Below are positions 55,578 to 63,866 of a DNA stretch of 64,000 nucleotides, piece by piece. Source of the DNA: Domibacillus epiphyticus. Lineage in GTDB: Bacteria; Bacillota; Bacilli; Bacillales; Domibacillaceae. Position 1 is the first letter of the stretch; each line of letters opens with the position of its first letter. The stretch spans positions 1 through 64,000 of the forward strand of contig NZ_MSFI01000010.1 of assembly GCF_001975785.1 (NCBI RefSeq). The letters run 5' to 3'. The position numbers were made by a program, and so were the translations under genes. Under the pieces are notes generated by a model, which saw nothing but the letters and a program-made list of their open reading frames with translations, was not told where the DNA came from and ran no database searches.

Positions 55578-56170
55578 AAATAGATAACTCGCTGCCTCTT
55601 GAATATAGCACGGAAGAGAACAGACTGAAGATATTGGGTTTCTGGATATTTTTAGGGGCGGAAATCGCCCTCTTCTCTACTCTATTTACTGTATATTTTG
55701 TATTAGTAAATGGGGTTGGAAACGGTCCTTCTCCTAAGGATATTTACGAACTAAAAATGGTCCTGATTCAAACTTTTCTACTATTAACAAGTAGTTTTAC
55801 CATTGGTCTTGGAATTCATGCCATGCGCCTTGGTTTAAAGAAAGCGATGATGACATTCTTTATCATCACACTTGTGTTAGGTTTAGGGTTTTTAGTATTC
55901 GAGATTGAAGAATTTATTACGTATGTGCATGAAGGAGCAACGATCCAGACAAGCGGATTCCTATCAAGTTTGTTTACATTGCTCGGTACACATGGACTCC
56001 ACGTAACATTCGGTCTTTTCTGGGGTACTGCGATCCTAATGCAAGTGAAAAAACAAGGATTCACTCCTGAAACAACTAACAAATCATTTATCTTTTCTCT
56101 TTACTGGCACTTCCTTGATGTGGTTTGGATCTTTATCTTTAGTTTCGTTTATTTGAAAGGATTGATGTAG
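55574..56170 (+). CDS. qoxC: Quinol oxidase aa3 subunit III
   Basis: A 198-residue, five-helix subunit: PLEYSTEENRLKILGFWIFLGAEIALFSTLFTVYFVL in part, then GTHGLHVTFGLFWGTAILMQ and SLYWHFLDVVWIFIFSFVYLKG, the subunit III signature with the conserved Glu/His near the proton uptake face. Start overlaps the qoxB stop (ATGA), so translation is coupled. Confidence 0.95.
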   Translation: MKIDNSLPLEYSTEENRLKILGFWIFLGAEIALFSTLFTVYFVLVNGVGNGPSPKDIYELKMVLIQTFLLLTSSFTIGLGIHAMRLGLKKAMMTFFIITLVLGLGFLVFEIEEFITYVHEGATIQTSGFLSSLFTLLGTHGLHVTFGLFWGTAILMQVKKQGFTPETTNKSFIFSLYWHFLDVVWIFIFSFVYLKGLM

Positions 56171-56171
56171 T

Positions 56172-56453
56172 ATGAAACAATTGTTCCCAGTTTCTCATGT
56201 GATGGGATTTGTTTTCTCACTGGTCCTTTCACTAGTCGCTCTGACGGTAGTATTTTATGATATGAGTTATGCAATGGGCATGACAATCCTGTTAATTACG
56301 GCTTTCGCCCAGGCAAGTGTACAATTACTGATGTTTATGCATATGGGTGAATCAAAAGATAAAGTAACACTTTACACGAATATTGCTTACGCTTTGTTTG
56401 TAGGTGTGTTTACCATTTTAGGTTCATTATTGTTATTAGTTTGGGATATTTAA
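56172..56453 (+). CDS. qoxD: Quinol oxidase aa3 subunit IV
   Basis: A 93-residue, three-helix subunit: HVMGFVFSLVLSLVALTVVF, MGMTILLITAFAQASVQLLMFMHMGES and YALFVGVFTILGSLLLLVWDI. It follows qoxC by one base and closes the operon; a perfect terminator follows. Confidence 0.93.
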   Translation: MKQLFPVSHVMGFVFSLVLSLVALTVVFYDMSYAMGMTILLITAFAQASVQLLMFMHMGESKDKVTLYTNIAYALFVGVFTILGSLLLLVWDI

Positions 56454-56462
56454 ATGTGATAC

Positions 56463-56500
56463 ACAAAGGGGAAAGAGTTCATACTCTTTCCCCTTTTGTT
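56463..56500 (+). terminator. Terminator of the qox operon
   Basis: AAAGGGGAAAGAGT-TCAT-ACTCTTTCCCCTTTT, a perfect stem with a T-run. Confidence 0.95.
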
Positions 56501-56515
56501 CGAATTGAATTCATA

Positions 56516-56559
56516 ACAAAAAACTCCCGCTTGATTGTTGAACAGGCAGGAGTTTTTGT
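56516..56559 (-). terminator. Terminator after the MetOD1 gene
   Basis: AAAAACTCC and GGAGTTTTTT on the minus strand with a 20-base loop and T-run. Confidence 0.85.
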
Positions 56560-56586
56560 ACTTTTATAATCTTACAAACCAAGTAT

Positions 56587-57231
56587 TTATAACACATTCC
56601 TTTCTTTTTCTTGCTGAACTTGACGCCGCAAGTCTTCCAGCTCATCTAAAAGCCTTATGACCATTTCGTCACTTTGTCTTAACTGTTCATTTAAAAGAAG
56701 GATTGTTTCTTCCTCCCATTTAAACGGATCCCCATTGTCTGGAGTTTTAGTGAGATCTTTATACACATCTCCCTCTTCATCCTCGGTTGGATTAAAGTAG
56801 ATAGCGACTTCACAACCTGAATCCCCTGCAGCATTTCTTTTTCTTAAAGACACTTTCCCATAGCCAAATTTACGGGAAGCGATCCCCCCAAATACACTCG
56901 ATGTCATATTGCACAAATGCGGTGCATCTTTAACCACTTCTCCAAAAGGGCAAGCTGCAGCTTTTACGACAACGTGATCCGTCTGCACGGATGATATATA
57001 AAAATGTCCTCCAATTGAATTTTTCAAATCAACAATGATGTCCGCATATTTTTCAACCGTCCAATTATCATCTTCACCTTTATATAAGCTTTCAATCCAT
57101 TCTCCCGTTCTAAGACCGATTTGGCGAACATATTCATCGGCTGTTTTACCCACCGTTTTTTCATGAATATAGGCATACTGTGTAATGAGCTTTGATAAAA
57201 AGATCGTACCCGTCAATGAATTATTTTCCAT
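56587..57231 (-). CDS. Methanogen-output-domain-1 (MetOD1) type protein
   Basis: A 214-residue cytosolic protein. The N-terminal half (ITQYAYIHEKTVGKTADEYVRQIGLRTGEWIE in part) and the cysteine-containing core VVKAAACPFGEVVKDAPHLCNMTSSVFGGIASRKFGYGKVSLRKR in part match the MetOD1-type output domain described in archaeal and bacterial signalling proteins. Cys-x-Phe-Gly and the later Cys and Cys in GDSGCEVAIYF may bind metal or haem; that is inference. A C-terminal coiled coil (EEETILLLNEQLRQSDEMVIRLLDELEDLRRQVQQEKE in part) suggests dimerisation. The start at 57231 follows AGGAGG at 5 bases. It sits between qox and an ABC exporter, with its own terminator. Confidence 0.65.
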   Translation of the reverse strand: MENNSLTGTIFLSKLITQYAYIHEKTVGKTADEYVRQIGLRTGEWIESLYKGEDDNWTVEKYADIIVDLKNSIGGHFYISSVQTDHVVVKAAACPFGEVVKDAPHLCNMTSSVFGGIASRKFGYGKVSLRKRNAAGDSGCEVAIYFNPTEDEEGDVYKDLTKTPDNGDPFKWEEETILLLNEQLRQSDEMVIRLLDELEDLRRQVQQEKERNVL

Positions 57232-57330
57232 TTCATCCTCCTGAAGTAACAAATAACCCGTTTTTTCTTTTGAACTCTTTTTATATACTAAATGTTACAA
57301 CAATTAGGTAGGTCTCAAGTACGCAAATTC

Positions 57331-57346
57331 GTACAAATATATGTAC
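57331..57346. promoter_or_regulatory. Candidate operator palindrome upstream of the MetOD1 gene
   Basis: GTACAAATATATGTAC has 5-bp inverted arms (GTACA/TGTAC) around an AT core, 100 bases upstream of the start codon. Factor unknown. The rest of 57253-57603 shows nothing else. Confidence 0.35.
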
Positions 57347-57603
57347 AATAACTTTAGTTCTCTTTTGTTAGCCTGTAAACTGAACATTTACAGAATCTAA
57401 TTTACTTCTAAAACAAATGCATAGGACGAATCACCTTAAGATACATTCGATTCTTTTTCACCCTTCCACCATACTCTATAAAAAATAATAATAAATACCC
57501 TTTTTCATTGAAACTGTTATCTGATTACCTTTTACCAGTATTGCCGATTCTTTGTTTTCATGTAACTGTACCGAAATCAAAAACGAGTGCCTAGCAGAAC
57601 TAA

Positions 57604-57636
57604 TTAAAAAAGCCGCTGGTTTCCCAACGGCTTCGA
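57604..57636 (-). terminator. Terminator after the ABC-2 permease
   Basis: AAGCCGTTGG...CCAGCGGCTTTTTT on the minus strand, just past the stop at 57642. Confidence 0.85.
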
Positions 57637-57641
57637 ATGAT

Positions 57642-58622
57642 CTAATAAACATCCTTCTTTGTAAATGACACGAAAGAGATCACTAATGCAGCGGCTGCCC
57701 AAATGGCCAAAACTGACAGGGAAAAGCCTAAAGACATTCCCTCAATAGGAGGCGCCATCCCTTGCAGATAGTCACTCATTCTTAAATTGATCATAAATAA
57801 ATATTTAGCTGATTCCCATGATGAAACCATGCTGCTTAATATAGTTCCTGAAATGAGACATGCGAGCATCACACCCATTCCTGCCGCGGTGCTCCTAATC
57901 AAAACAGACAGCATAAACGATAACGTTCCAACAACAAGTGAAACAAACCAGGCTAAACCAAATTCCATTAAAATATACTGCCACTGAGGAATAAGGTGAG
58001 TTCCTGCTGTGTTTAACTCTCCCGCTTCAACGGTAAATCCAGTTAATACGGGTGCATTCCACCCTTTAAAACCAAACACGATCCCTGATATTACATAAGA
58101 CAGTATCCCAAACATCAATAGAAGAAAGGACACAGATAAGACAAGTGTTAAATATTTACTTAACAGTATTTTCCACCTTTGAACCGGCCTTGTCAGAAGG
58201 ATCTTTACCGTTCCCGTACTGTGCTCCGATGAAACCAGATCTGCCGCGACAATCATGATCATTAGTGGCAGCAGCAACTGAATGGAATTTTCAATAAATC
58301 CCCTCACAAACGTAGGTGCACCGGGCTCTGCCGGATTAATATCGTGATCTAAATAGTATTGCTGCTGCGATACACGAATTTCCAGCTGCTTTCTCCATTC
58401 ATCCGAAATCTGGCTTCCGCTCAGCCTGTTTTGAATATCGATAATCTGCTGCTGCAGTGTTGTACGCCAATCGGTCGTACCGAGCCGCTCTTGTACCCGT
58501 TCAGATTCACGGAACTGGGCGTAGGTAAACATTGAAATAAGGACAGCCATAATGATCGTTACAACCAAAAGCCGTTTTTTTCGGACAAGCTTGATCATTT
58601 CATTCTGGACGAGATTAATCAA
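57642..58622 (-). CDS. ABC-2 transporter permease
   Basis: A 326-residue protein with six predicted helices. It begins VQNEMIKLVRKKRLLVVTIIMAVLISMFTYAQF, then a periplasmic charged loop rich in Gln, then DLVSSEHSTGTVKILLTRPVQRWKILLSKYLTLVL in part, the ABC-2 (NatB/BcrB-like) coupling region. The start is TTG at 58622, overlapping the ATPase stop by 8 bases. Pairs with the BcrA-type ATPase to export a peptide, lipid or antibiotic. The substrate is unknown. Confidence 0.82.
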   Translation of the reverse strand: MINLVQNEMIKLVRKKRLLVVTIIMAVLISMFTYAQFRESERVQERLGTTDWRTTLQQQIIDIQNRLSGSQISDEWRKQLEIRVSQQQYYLDHDINPAEPGAPTFVRGFIENSIQLLLPLMIMIVAADLVSSEHSTGTVKILLTRPVQRWKILLSKYLTLVLSVSFLLLMFGILSYVISGIVFGFKGWNAPVLTGFTVEAGELNTAGTHLIPQWQYILMEFGLAWFVSLVVGTLSFMLSVLIRSTAAGMGVMLACLISGTILSSMVSSWESAKYLFMINLRMSDYLQGMAPPIEGMSLGFSLSVLAIWAAAALVISFVSFTKKDVY

Positions 58623-59526
58623 TTGCTTCTCCTCCCGTCATTTCAATAAATAAATCTTCCAAAGAAGGCAGCTTTCTGTTCATTTCTTTTACTGTAACGC
58701 CTGCCTCAATCAATTTTTTATTCCATTCCCCTACCTTGCTGTCATCATAAAAAGTAATGACGGATTCCCCTTCTTCCTTAACGAAATCGGTTAGTTCTTT
58801 TAACATGTTAACACCTGTTTGATGCGGAACCAATCTCCATATGAGCCGTTCCTGCTGAGATAGAAGAGCTGAAACTGATTCAGTATGTATGACCTTTCCC
58901 TTGGCAATTATTGCAACACGATCACACATCAATTGAATTTCACTAAGTAAATGACTCGATACAAGAACGCTCATCCCTTCTTTCTCCGCCAAAAAACGAA
59001 TGAATTGACGCATCTCCCGTATACCAGACGGATCCAGGCCATTCGTCGGTTCGTCCAGAATCAGCACTTGTGGTTTCCCTAGTAACGCCTGGGCGATTCC
59101 AAGCCGCTGCCTCATTCCTAATGAATAAGTTTTGACACGATCGTGAATTCTTTCCTGCAGGCCAACAAGGTTTACTACTTCTGTAATTCGCTCTTCATCC
59201 ATTTTCGGAAGCATTCGGGCAAAATGCTGAAGGTTTTCCCAGCCACTTAAATATGGATATAATTCAGGGTTTTCTACGATGCAGCCTATGTTTTGCATTG
59301 CCTTTGTAAAATCTTTTGACACATCATAGCCGCAGATTTTAATAGAACCGGAAGTAGGCGCAATCAACCCGACTAACATTCGAATTGTCGTGGTTTTACC
59401 TGCCCCATTCGGGCCTAAAAAGCCAAAAACCTCTCCTTTTTTCAGTTCAAAATCGATCGTTTTAATGATCTCTCTTTTCCCAATCACCTTGCGTAATCCT
59501 TTAACTGATAATGTAACATCACTCAT
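58615..59526 (-). CDS. ABC transporter ATPase, BcrA/NatA type
   Basis: A 303-residue ATPase. Walker A FLGPNGAGKTTTIRML, Q-loop CIVENPELYPYLSG, signature YSLGMRQRLGIAQALL, Walker B VLILDEPTNGLDPSGIREMR, and H-loop VSSHLLSE are all present. The C-terminal DUF4162-like tail (about 215-303) is usual for exporters that move antimicrobial peptides or maintain the envelope. The ATG has AAGGAGGG upstream. Coupled to the permease downstream; it follows the SGNH hydrolase by 13 bases, so the three genes likely form one operon. Confidence 0.85.
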   Translation of the reverse strand: MSDVTLSVKGLRKVIGKREIIKTIDFELKKGEVFGFLGPNGAGKTTTIRMLVGLIAPTSGSIKICGYDVSKDFTKAMQNIGCIVENPELYPYLSGWENLQHFARMLPKMDEERITEVVNLVGLQERIHDRVKTYSLGMRQRLGIAQALLGKPQVLILDEPTNGLDPSGIREMRQFIRFLAEKEGMSVLVSSHLLSEIQLMCDRVAIIAKGKVIHTESVSALLSQQERLIWRLVPHQTGVNMLKELTDFVKEEGESVITFYDDSKVGEWNKKLIEAGVTVKEMNRKLPSLEDLFIEMTGGEAID

Positions 59527-59539
59527 GTTCTTCCCTCCT

Positions 59540-60313
59540 TTACCATGTAAGTAATGCAGCCACTCTCTCCGCGATTAACTGATAGCCTTCTGAGTTTGGA
59601 TGAAAGTTGTCTGTATAAAGATAATCTTCCACTTTTAGCTGGAACAAGTCGAATGTAGGGACAAACACTGCTTTTGGATATTTCGCGCTAATATCCGCAC
59701 TGCGCTCATTCCAGTCCCGTACAATTTGCGATGTTGTATTTGCATCCTCCATGTCAATAAACGGATTATATAATCCAATTAAAAATACATTGGCTTCCGT
59801 ATTTTGTGAACGTATGCTTGATAGAATGCCGTCTACATTTTTCGAGTATTCTTCCTTTAATCCCTCCACCTTTTGAAGATCTAGTTCCGCCAACGTTTGA
59901 CCGCCGCGGAAAAGATCATTGCCGCCGATGGTAATCAAAATCGTATCGGCTAATTTGATTTGCCTCTGTACTTCCTGCTGCTTTACCTGTTCGGCCAGCT
60001 GGACGGATGTCTGCCCTTTAATACCAAGGTTCGTTATTTGCATCTTTTGATCAGACCTCTTTTCAAGATCCTCCATTAAATAACCAACATACCCTTTACC
60101 TGAAGCATCTCCCGTTCCTCTTGTTAATGAATCACCAAGTGCTACAATATGAATACCATTACGGTCTGTCTCCACAGTCTCTGCAGGTGCTTCAGCAACG
60201 GATTTTGCCGAGCAATTAAAGTAGTCAAATAACGCCCATCCCATGCCAAACATCCATAATAAACATGAAAATACCGATGTTATCGTAACGAATAAAACCC
60301 ATTTTCCTTTCAA
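59540..60313 (-). CDS. SGNH/GDSL-family hydrolase (YpmR-like), membrane anchored
   Basis: A 257-residue esterase. An N-terminal membrane anchor (about residues 4-27) is followed by the SGNH blocks: IVALGDSLTRGTGD (block I Ser), NLGIKGQTSVQLAEQV (block II Gly), ITIGGNDLF (block III Asn) and DNFHPNSEGYQLIAE (block V Asp-x-x-His). It likely de-acylates a lipid or wall polymer outside the cell. The start is taken as TTG at 60313, since AAGGAGG lies 8 bases upstream; an ATG two codons earlier is only 2 bases from that site. First gene of the operon with the ABC exporter. Confidence 0.78.
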   Translation of the reverse strand: MKGKWVLFVTITSVFSCLLWMFGMGWALFDYFNCSAKSVAEAPAETVETDRNGIHIVALGDSLTRGTGDASGKGYVGYLMEDLEKRSDQKMQITNLGIKGQTSVQLAEQVKQQEVQRQIKLADTILITIGGNDLFRGGQTLAELDLQKVEGLKEEYSKNVDGILSSIRSQNTEANVFLIGLYNPFIDMEDANTTSQIVRDWNERSADISAKYPKAVFVPTFDLFQLKVEDYLYTDNFHPNSEGYQLIAERVAALLTW

Positions 60314-60572
60314 AAACATGTCCTCCTTCAAAAACCGCCATTATTTCTGTAAAACATAGAAAGTAAGCATTACACAAAACATCTCTTATGGGATTATAAC
60401 AAATAAAGACAAATGTCCCAAAAGACAACGTTTCTTGCTTTGATTAATACCCATCTAAAGGTAATTTTTATCCATAAAGTTTTAATTGAAATGTGAAATC
60501 GATTATATACAGGAAATTGAAAAGTAAGTAATATAACAGAAGTGTCACAAGCAAAAATATGGAAGGTTGGAG

Positions 60573-60797
60573 ATGATAAATGTTCTCAAAAAATATGATA
60601 AAACGTTAGCCTTCCTTTTCGCGTTTCTTACATTACTGTTTTTTATTTTCGCTATTATGAGTAAAGAATTCCTTAAATGGGCGTTTATGCTGCATCACAA
60701 TCAATTAAGCTGGTATATCAGGCCGATTTTTCTCATCCCTTTTTGCTTTTTTGCTTTTAAGAGATGTTGTGCGGGTATTTCGATCACTATAATATAG
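60573..60797 (+). pseudogene. Probable C-terminally truncated small membrane protein
   Basis: 74 codons with two predicted helices, starting MINVLKKYDKTLAFLFAFLT, then a polar HHNQLSWYIRPIFLIPFCFFAFKR. It ends abruptly in ISITII. Relatives, as I remember them, continue for another 30-50 residues, so the frame seems cut by a stop; the family has no known function. The ATG lies 6 bases after GGAAGG. Confidence 0.45.
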
Positions 60798-60970
60798 ATT
60801 TCTGAATCTGATTTAACAGGCGCCTGTACAAGTAATAAAATTGGGGAAAGCAATCATGGGGAAATATTAAGGAAACCTAAATCAACTTTATGTTTCATAA
60901 CAAAAAAACAGATAACTGCAATTTACTGATGATTGAAATGGCATCAGTTTTATTTTTCTGAAAAATCAGG

Positions 60971-60976
60971 TATAAT
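60971..60976 (+). promoter_or_regulatory. -10 box of the putative antitoxin RNA
   Basis: TATAAT on the plus strand, 7 bases before the predicted start of the antisense RNA at about 60983. The -35 is weak. Confidence 0.45.
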
Positions 60977-60982
60977 GACAGT

Positions 60983-61132
60983 ATAAATGAACTACATTAA
61001 AAAAGACCGCTTCGATTTAAATAGATCGAAACGGTCCAACAATAGCAGGGTTCCTTAACGGGATCGACACAGCAGCTAAACTAAAACCGCCGAGCGGCCA
61101 AACTCAAGGGCGGTTTTAGTCTTTTTTATGAA
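60983..61132 (+). ncRNA. Putative antisense antitoxin RNA of a type I system
   Basis: A plus-strand transcript from the TATAAT at 60971 would run through the 3' end of the toxin gene and stop at the terminator AAAACCGCC...GGCGGTTTT plus AGTCTTTTTT (61084-61127). It carries the hairpin at 61005-61035 and is fully complementary to the 3' part of the toxin mRNA, as in the RatA/TxpA and SR4/BsrG pairs. Predicted, not proven. Confidence 0.6.
61000..61037 (-). terminator. Terminator of the toxin mRNA
   Basis: Minus strand GACCGTTTCGAT and ATCGAAGCGGTC pair over 12 positions, followed by TTTTTT. Confidence 0.85.
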
Positions 61133-61199
61133 ATGACAGAATAGAAACAACCAATCCTGCGAACGCTATTGCGAACATAAGGGACTGAAATACTGTCAA
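61116..61199 (-). CDS. Type I toxin, holin-like membrane peptide (TxpA/BsrG-like family)
   Basis: A 27-residue peptide: a TTG start, then TVFQSLMFAIAFAGLVVSILSF and a positive tail HKKD. It is one hydrophobic helix flanked by short polar ends, matching the putative holin-like toxins of Firmicutes. The perfect AGGAGGTG lies 9 bases before the TTG, giving very strong translation, as these loci need. A TGATATAAT promoter at 61281-61289 starts the mRNA at about 61274. A complementary antisense RNA covers its 3' end. It would depolarise or damage the membrane if the antitoxin is lost. Confidence 0.75.
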   Translation of the reverse strand: MTVFQSLMFAIAFAGLVVSILSFHKKD

Positions 61200-61280
61200 A
61201 CGGCACCACCTCCTCCCACTTTTACAAGAGGAATGCATGTGCCGACCACCCTTGAGAAAAACCTATACTATTGTATTTTC

Positions 61281-61289
61281 ATTATATCA
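61281..61289 (-). promoter_or_regulatory. Extended -10 promoter of the toxin mRNA
   Basis: Minus strand TGATATAAT, 80 bases upstream of the toxin start codon; the -35 is poor. Confidence 0.6.
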
Positions 61290-61417
61290 CGATTTTCTGG
61301 TAACACTATGGAAACGATACGATCGATCAATACCATTCTTATATCTTTAAAAGAGGAGAACACATAATAATAGTGAATCATATGTGTCCCCCTTTTATCT
61401 GCTATTAAGCTGTGAAA

Positions 61418-61621
61418 TTACTTCCCTTGCTGCCTCCGCACTGTTATGGTTTCTCCTGCAATTCCCCAATTATCAGTATCGACTTCGTCAATTACCACAA
61501 CCGTTGTATTTGGGTTTTTGCCAAGCACATCGACTAATAGCTGCGTAGCTCCCTTAATAAGTAACGCTTTTTTTTCTGGCGTTACATCTTCATTCGTAAT
61601 TTTAATATTTACATACGGCAT
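61418..61621 (-). CDS. 4-oxalocrotonate tautomerase family protein
   Basis: A 67-residue hexameric tautomerase. The catalytic residue is Pro2 in MPYVNIKITNEDVT, freed when Met1 is removed; a later Arg in ITVRRQ and the glycine run NWGIAGETI complete the site. The start at 61621 places Pro second, and two ATGs further upstream would add Met residues before it. It follows the MFS gene with overlap (stop of the MFS at 61624), so they are co-transcribed. Confidence 0.88.
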   Translation of the reverse strand: MPYVNIKITNEDVTPEKKALLIKGATQLLVDVLGKNPNTTVVVIDEVDTDNWGIAGETITVRRQQGK

Positions 61622-61623
61622 CA

Positions 61624-62835
61624 TCATGACCTCTTTTCATTTTTTATCGTTTCTTTTATGTATGAATTTTCTATGTTGGTTTTCTTCTCAAATTGGACTC
61701 CACTTAAAACCAAGCATGCCCCGGCGAATACCACACTTGCTGCACCTATTAAAGCAGCATTATAATCATGCGTGACAGATGATAAAATACCTGCAATTGT
61801 TGGTCCTATCATTTGGCCAAACGCATAAACAGCTGTGAGGCTGCCAATGATCCGGCTGCTATTTGACGGACTTATTTGGCGGGCCAATGTTGTGGCAAGA
61901 GTCGTGATCCCCATAAACGTGGCACCAAATAAGAAGGCACTTATGAGGAAACCAGTTTGTGTCATCCAGAAGACAGGCAGCACAATGCCGACAGATTGAA
62001 TTGCCATGGCTAACACTAATGATGTAACGAAACCCCATTTTTCAGCCAGCGATGACCAGACGATACAGGATGGAATAGCTGCTAATCCAACCACCATCCA
62101 CACAAATGCTGCATCACTGCGAAAGCTTGAAGTTTGTTCGGCGATGGATACGATAAACGTACCTGTGACAATGTAGCCTAACCCCTCCAAACCGTAAGCT
62201 GCAATCAACCATGGAAGCCACTTGACTGGAGGTACAGTGAAAAATTCTTGGTTTCTTTTTCGTTTTAAAATGAGCGGAGCATCTCTCAGCCAGATCCATA
62301 CGAAGAAAGCAAGTATTCCACTTACAACAGCCAATCCTATCCACACACCTTCCCATTCAAACGAACGGTGTAAACCCGGAGTCATCAGACCTGTGATAAA
62401 GATGCCCATTCCTACCCCACCATAAAAAAAGCCTGACCAATTTGTCTTTCCTCCGGCGGCGAGTTTATCCAGCACGATGCTCGAAGCTAGAACAAATACG
62501 AAGGCACTGGCGAGACCAGAAAGAAATCGAAGGACATACCAAAGAAAATAAGAATGAAATAAGCCCATGCAAGCAGTCATTAGGATACTAATGATGAAAC
62601 TGAATCTCAAGACAATGGTTCTGTGCTGTTTCAAAGGAATGACTCCTGCTAAAATGGCTCCAATCAAATAACCTCCGTAATTACTTGTGGCAAGGTAACC
62701 AGCGACTGCATTCGAAAAAGAAAGATCATTTTGCATTAGTGGAAGAATTGGCGTATAGGCAAATCTCCCAATCCCCATCGCAATGATTAACGCCAGTATT
62801 CCCCCTATTAAAAAGAGAAAGGGCTGTTTTGTCAA
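61624..62835 (-). CDS. YbfB/YjiJ-family MFS transporter
   Basis: A 403-residue, 12-helix carrier. MGIGRFAYTPILPLM and NYGGYLIGAILAG open the family, with LRFLSGLASAFVFVLASSIVLD, TNWSGFFYGGVGMGIFITGL, GLEGLGYIVTGTFIVSIAEQ and GATFMGITTLATTLARQI later. YbfB/YjiJ proteins export amino-acid or aromatic metabolites. Start ATG at 62835 with GGAGGTGAAT upstream. It forms an operon with the tautomerase and is divergent from the LysR gene, which probably regulates it. Confidence 0.83.
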   Translation of the reverse strand: MTKQPFLFLIGGILALIIAMGIGRFAYTPILPLMQNDLSFSNAVAGYLATSNYGGYLIGAILAGVIPLKQHRTIVLRFSFIISILMTACMGLFHSYFLWYVLRFLSGLASAFVFVLASSIVLDKLAAGGKTNWSGFFYGGVGMGIFITGLMTPGLHRSFEWEGVWIGLAVVSGILAFFVWIWLRDAPLILKRKRNQEFFTVPPVKWLPWLIAAYGLEGLGYIVTGTFIVSIAEQTSSFRSDAAFVWMVVGLAAIPSCIVWSSLAEKWGFVTSLVLAMAIQSVGIVLPVFWMTQTGFLISAFLFGATFMGITTLATTLARQISPSNSSRIIGSLTAVYAFGQMIGPTIAGILSSVTHDYNAALIGAASVVFAGACLVLSGVQFEKKTNIENSYIKETIKNEKRS

Positions 62836-62889
62836 CTATTCACCTCCTTATAAACTGCCATATATGTATCATATCCCTACTTTGTTATT

Positions 62890-62898
62890 TGGTATAAT
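62890..62898 (+). promoter_or_regulatory. Extended -10 promoter of the LysR gene
   Basis: TGGTATAAT on the plus strand, 72 bases upstream of the ATC codon at 62970. Confidence 0.55.
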
Positions 62899-62969
62899 AC
62901 AGAAAATAGATACTCGCCATCTTTATATGAGATGGCAAAAAAGACGCGAAACAAAAGGGGGAGATTTCG

Positions 62970-63866
62970 ATCGATTTACAAGCTTTAAAAGTTTTTCAAT
63001 CAGTAGCAGAGATGGGGAGTATTTCACGGGCAGCCCGGGAGCTAAATTACGCACAATCCAATATCACGACGAAAATTCAGCTTTTAGAAACACATCTTCA
63101 AACTCAACTGTTTTACCGTCATAACCGCGGCATTACCTTAACATCCAAAGGAAAAACGTTACTGGCATACGCTGAAAAAATCTTTCATCTTATTGAAGAA
63201 ACGAATAAAGTGCTGAAAGATGATGATCAGACACCAAACGGCCCTTTGTATATCGGATCGATGGAAACTACCGCTGCAGTTCGCTTACCGTCACTGCTCT
63301 CTAAATACCATCACGAATATCCCGACGTAGATCTGACGTTAAAAACCGGTCCAACTGAACAAAATATCCAGGGAATTCTTCAGTATGAGCTGGATGGAGC
63401 CTTTGTGGCTGGACCTATAGATCACCCTGAATTAATTCAAAGGACAGTAATAGAGGAGGAATTGGTCCTCATTACAGATACGGCCCATCCAGCTTTGTCC
63501 TCTATCAAAGATATTCAGAATCGGACTTTGCTTGTATTTCGTTCCGGCTGCTCATATCGTGCAAAACTAGAACAATGGTTGCATCAGGAAGGGGTTATCC
63601 CTAATAAAATTATGGAATTTGGGACACTTGAAGCGATCCTTGGCTGTGTATCCGCTGGTCTGGGCATCAGTCTTCTACCTCTTTCGGTCATAGAAAAACA
63701 CGTTTATTATGGGGAGATTAAATACCATTCGATCCCAGGTCCATATGCAATCGTTCAGACGGTATTTGTTTATCGAAAAGATACACTAATGACGACAGCA
63801 TTCATAAGGTTTATGGATATGTTTACTGAAGTAAACAATCTTTCCGGGCCAACGATCACTGTGTAA
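62970..63866 (+). CDS. LysR-family regulator with a non-ATG start
   Basis: About 298 residues. The N-terminal winged helix-turn-helix reads DLQALKVFQSVAEMGSISRAARELNYAQSNITTKIQLLETHLQTQLFYRHNRGITLT in part and the ligand domain follows (GSMETTAAVRLPSLLSKYHHEYPDVDLTLKTG in part). The LysR consensus start MDLxxLKVF falls on ATC GAT TTA CAA at 62970. No ATG, GTG or TTG lies in frame between the upstream TGA (62928) and the ATG at 63012. GGGGGAG stands 6 bases before ATC. Starting at 63012 would delete helix 1 of the DNA-binding domain. It is likely a regulator of the divergent tautomerase-MFS operon. Confidence 0.8.
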   Translation: MDLQALKVFQSVAEMGSISRAARELNYAQSNITTKIQLLETHLQTQLFYRHNRGITLTSKGKTLLAYAEKIFHLIEETNKVLKDDDQTPNGPLYIGSMETTAAVRLPSLLSKYHHEYPDVDLTLKTGPTEQNIQGILQYELDGAFVAGPIDHPELIQRTVIEEELVLITDTAHPALSSIKDIQNRTLLVFRSGCSYRAKLEQWLHQEGVIPNKIMEFGTLEAILGCVSAGLGISLLPLSVIEKHVYYGEIKYHSIPGPYAIVQTVFVYRKDTLMTTAFIRFMDMFTEVNNLSGPTITV

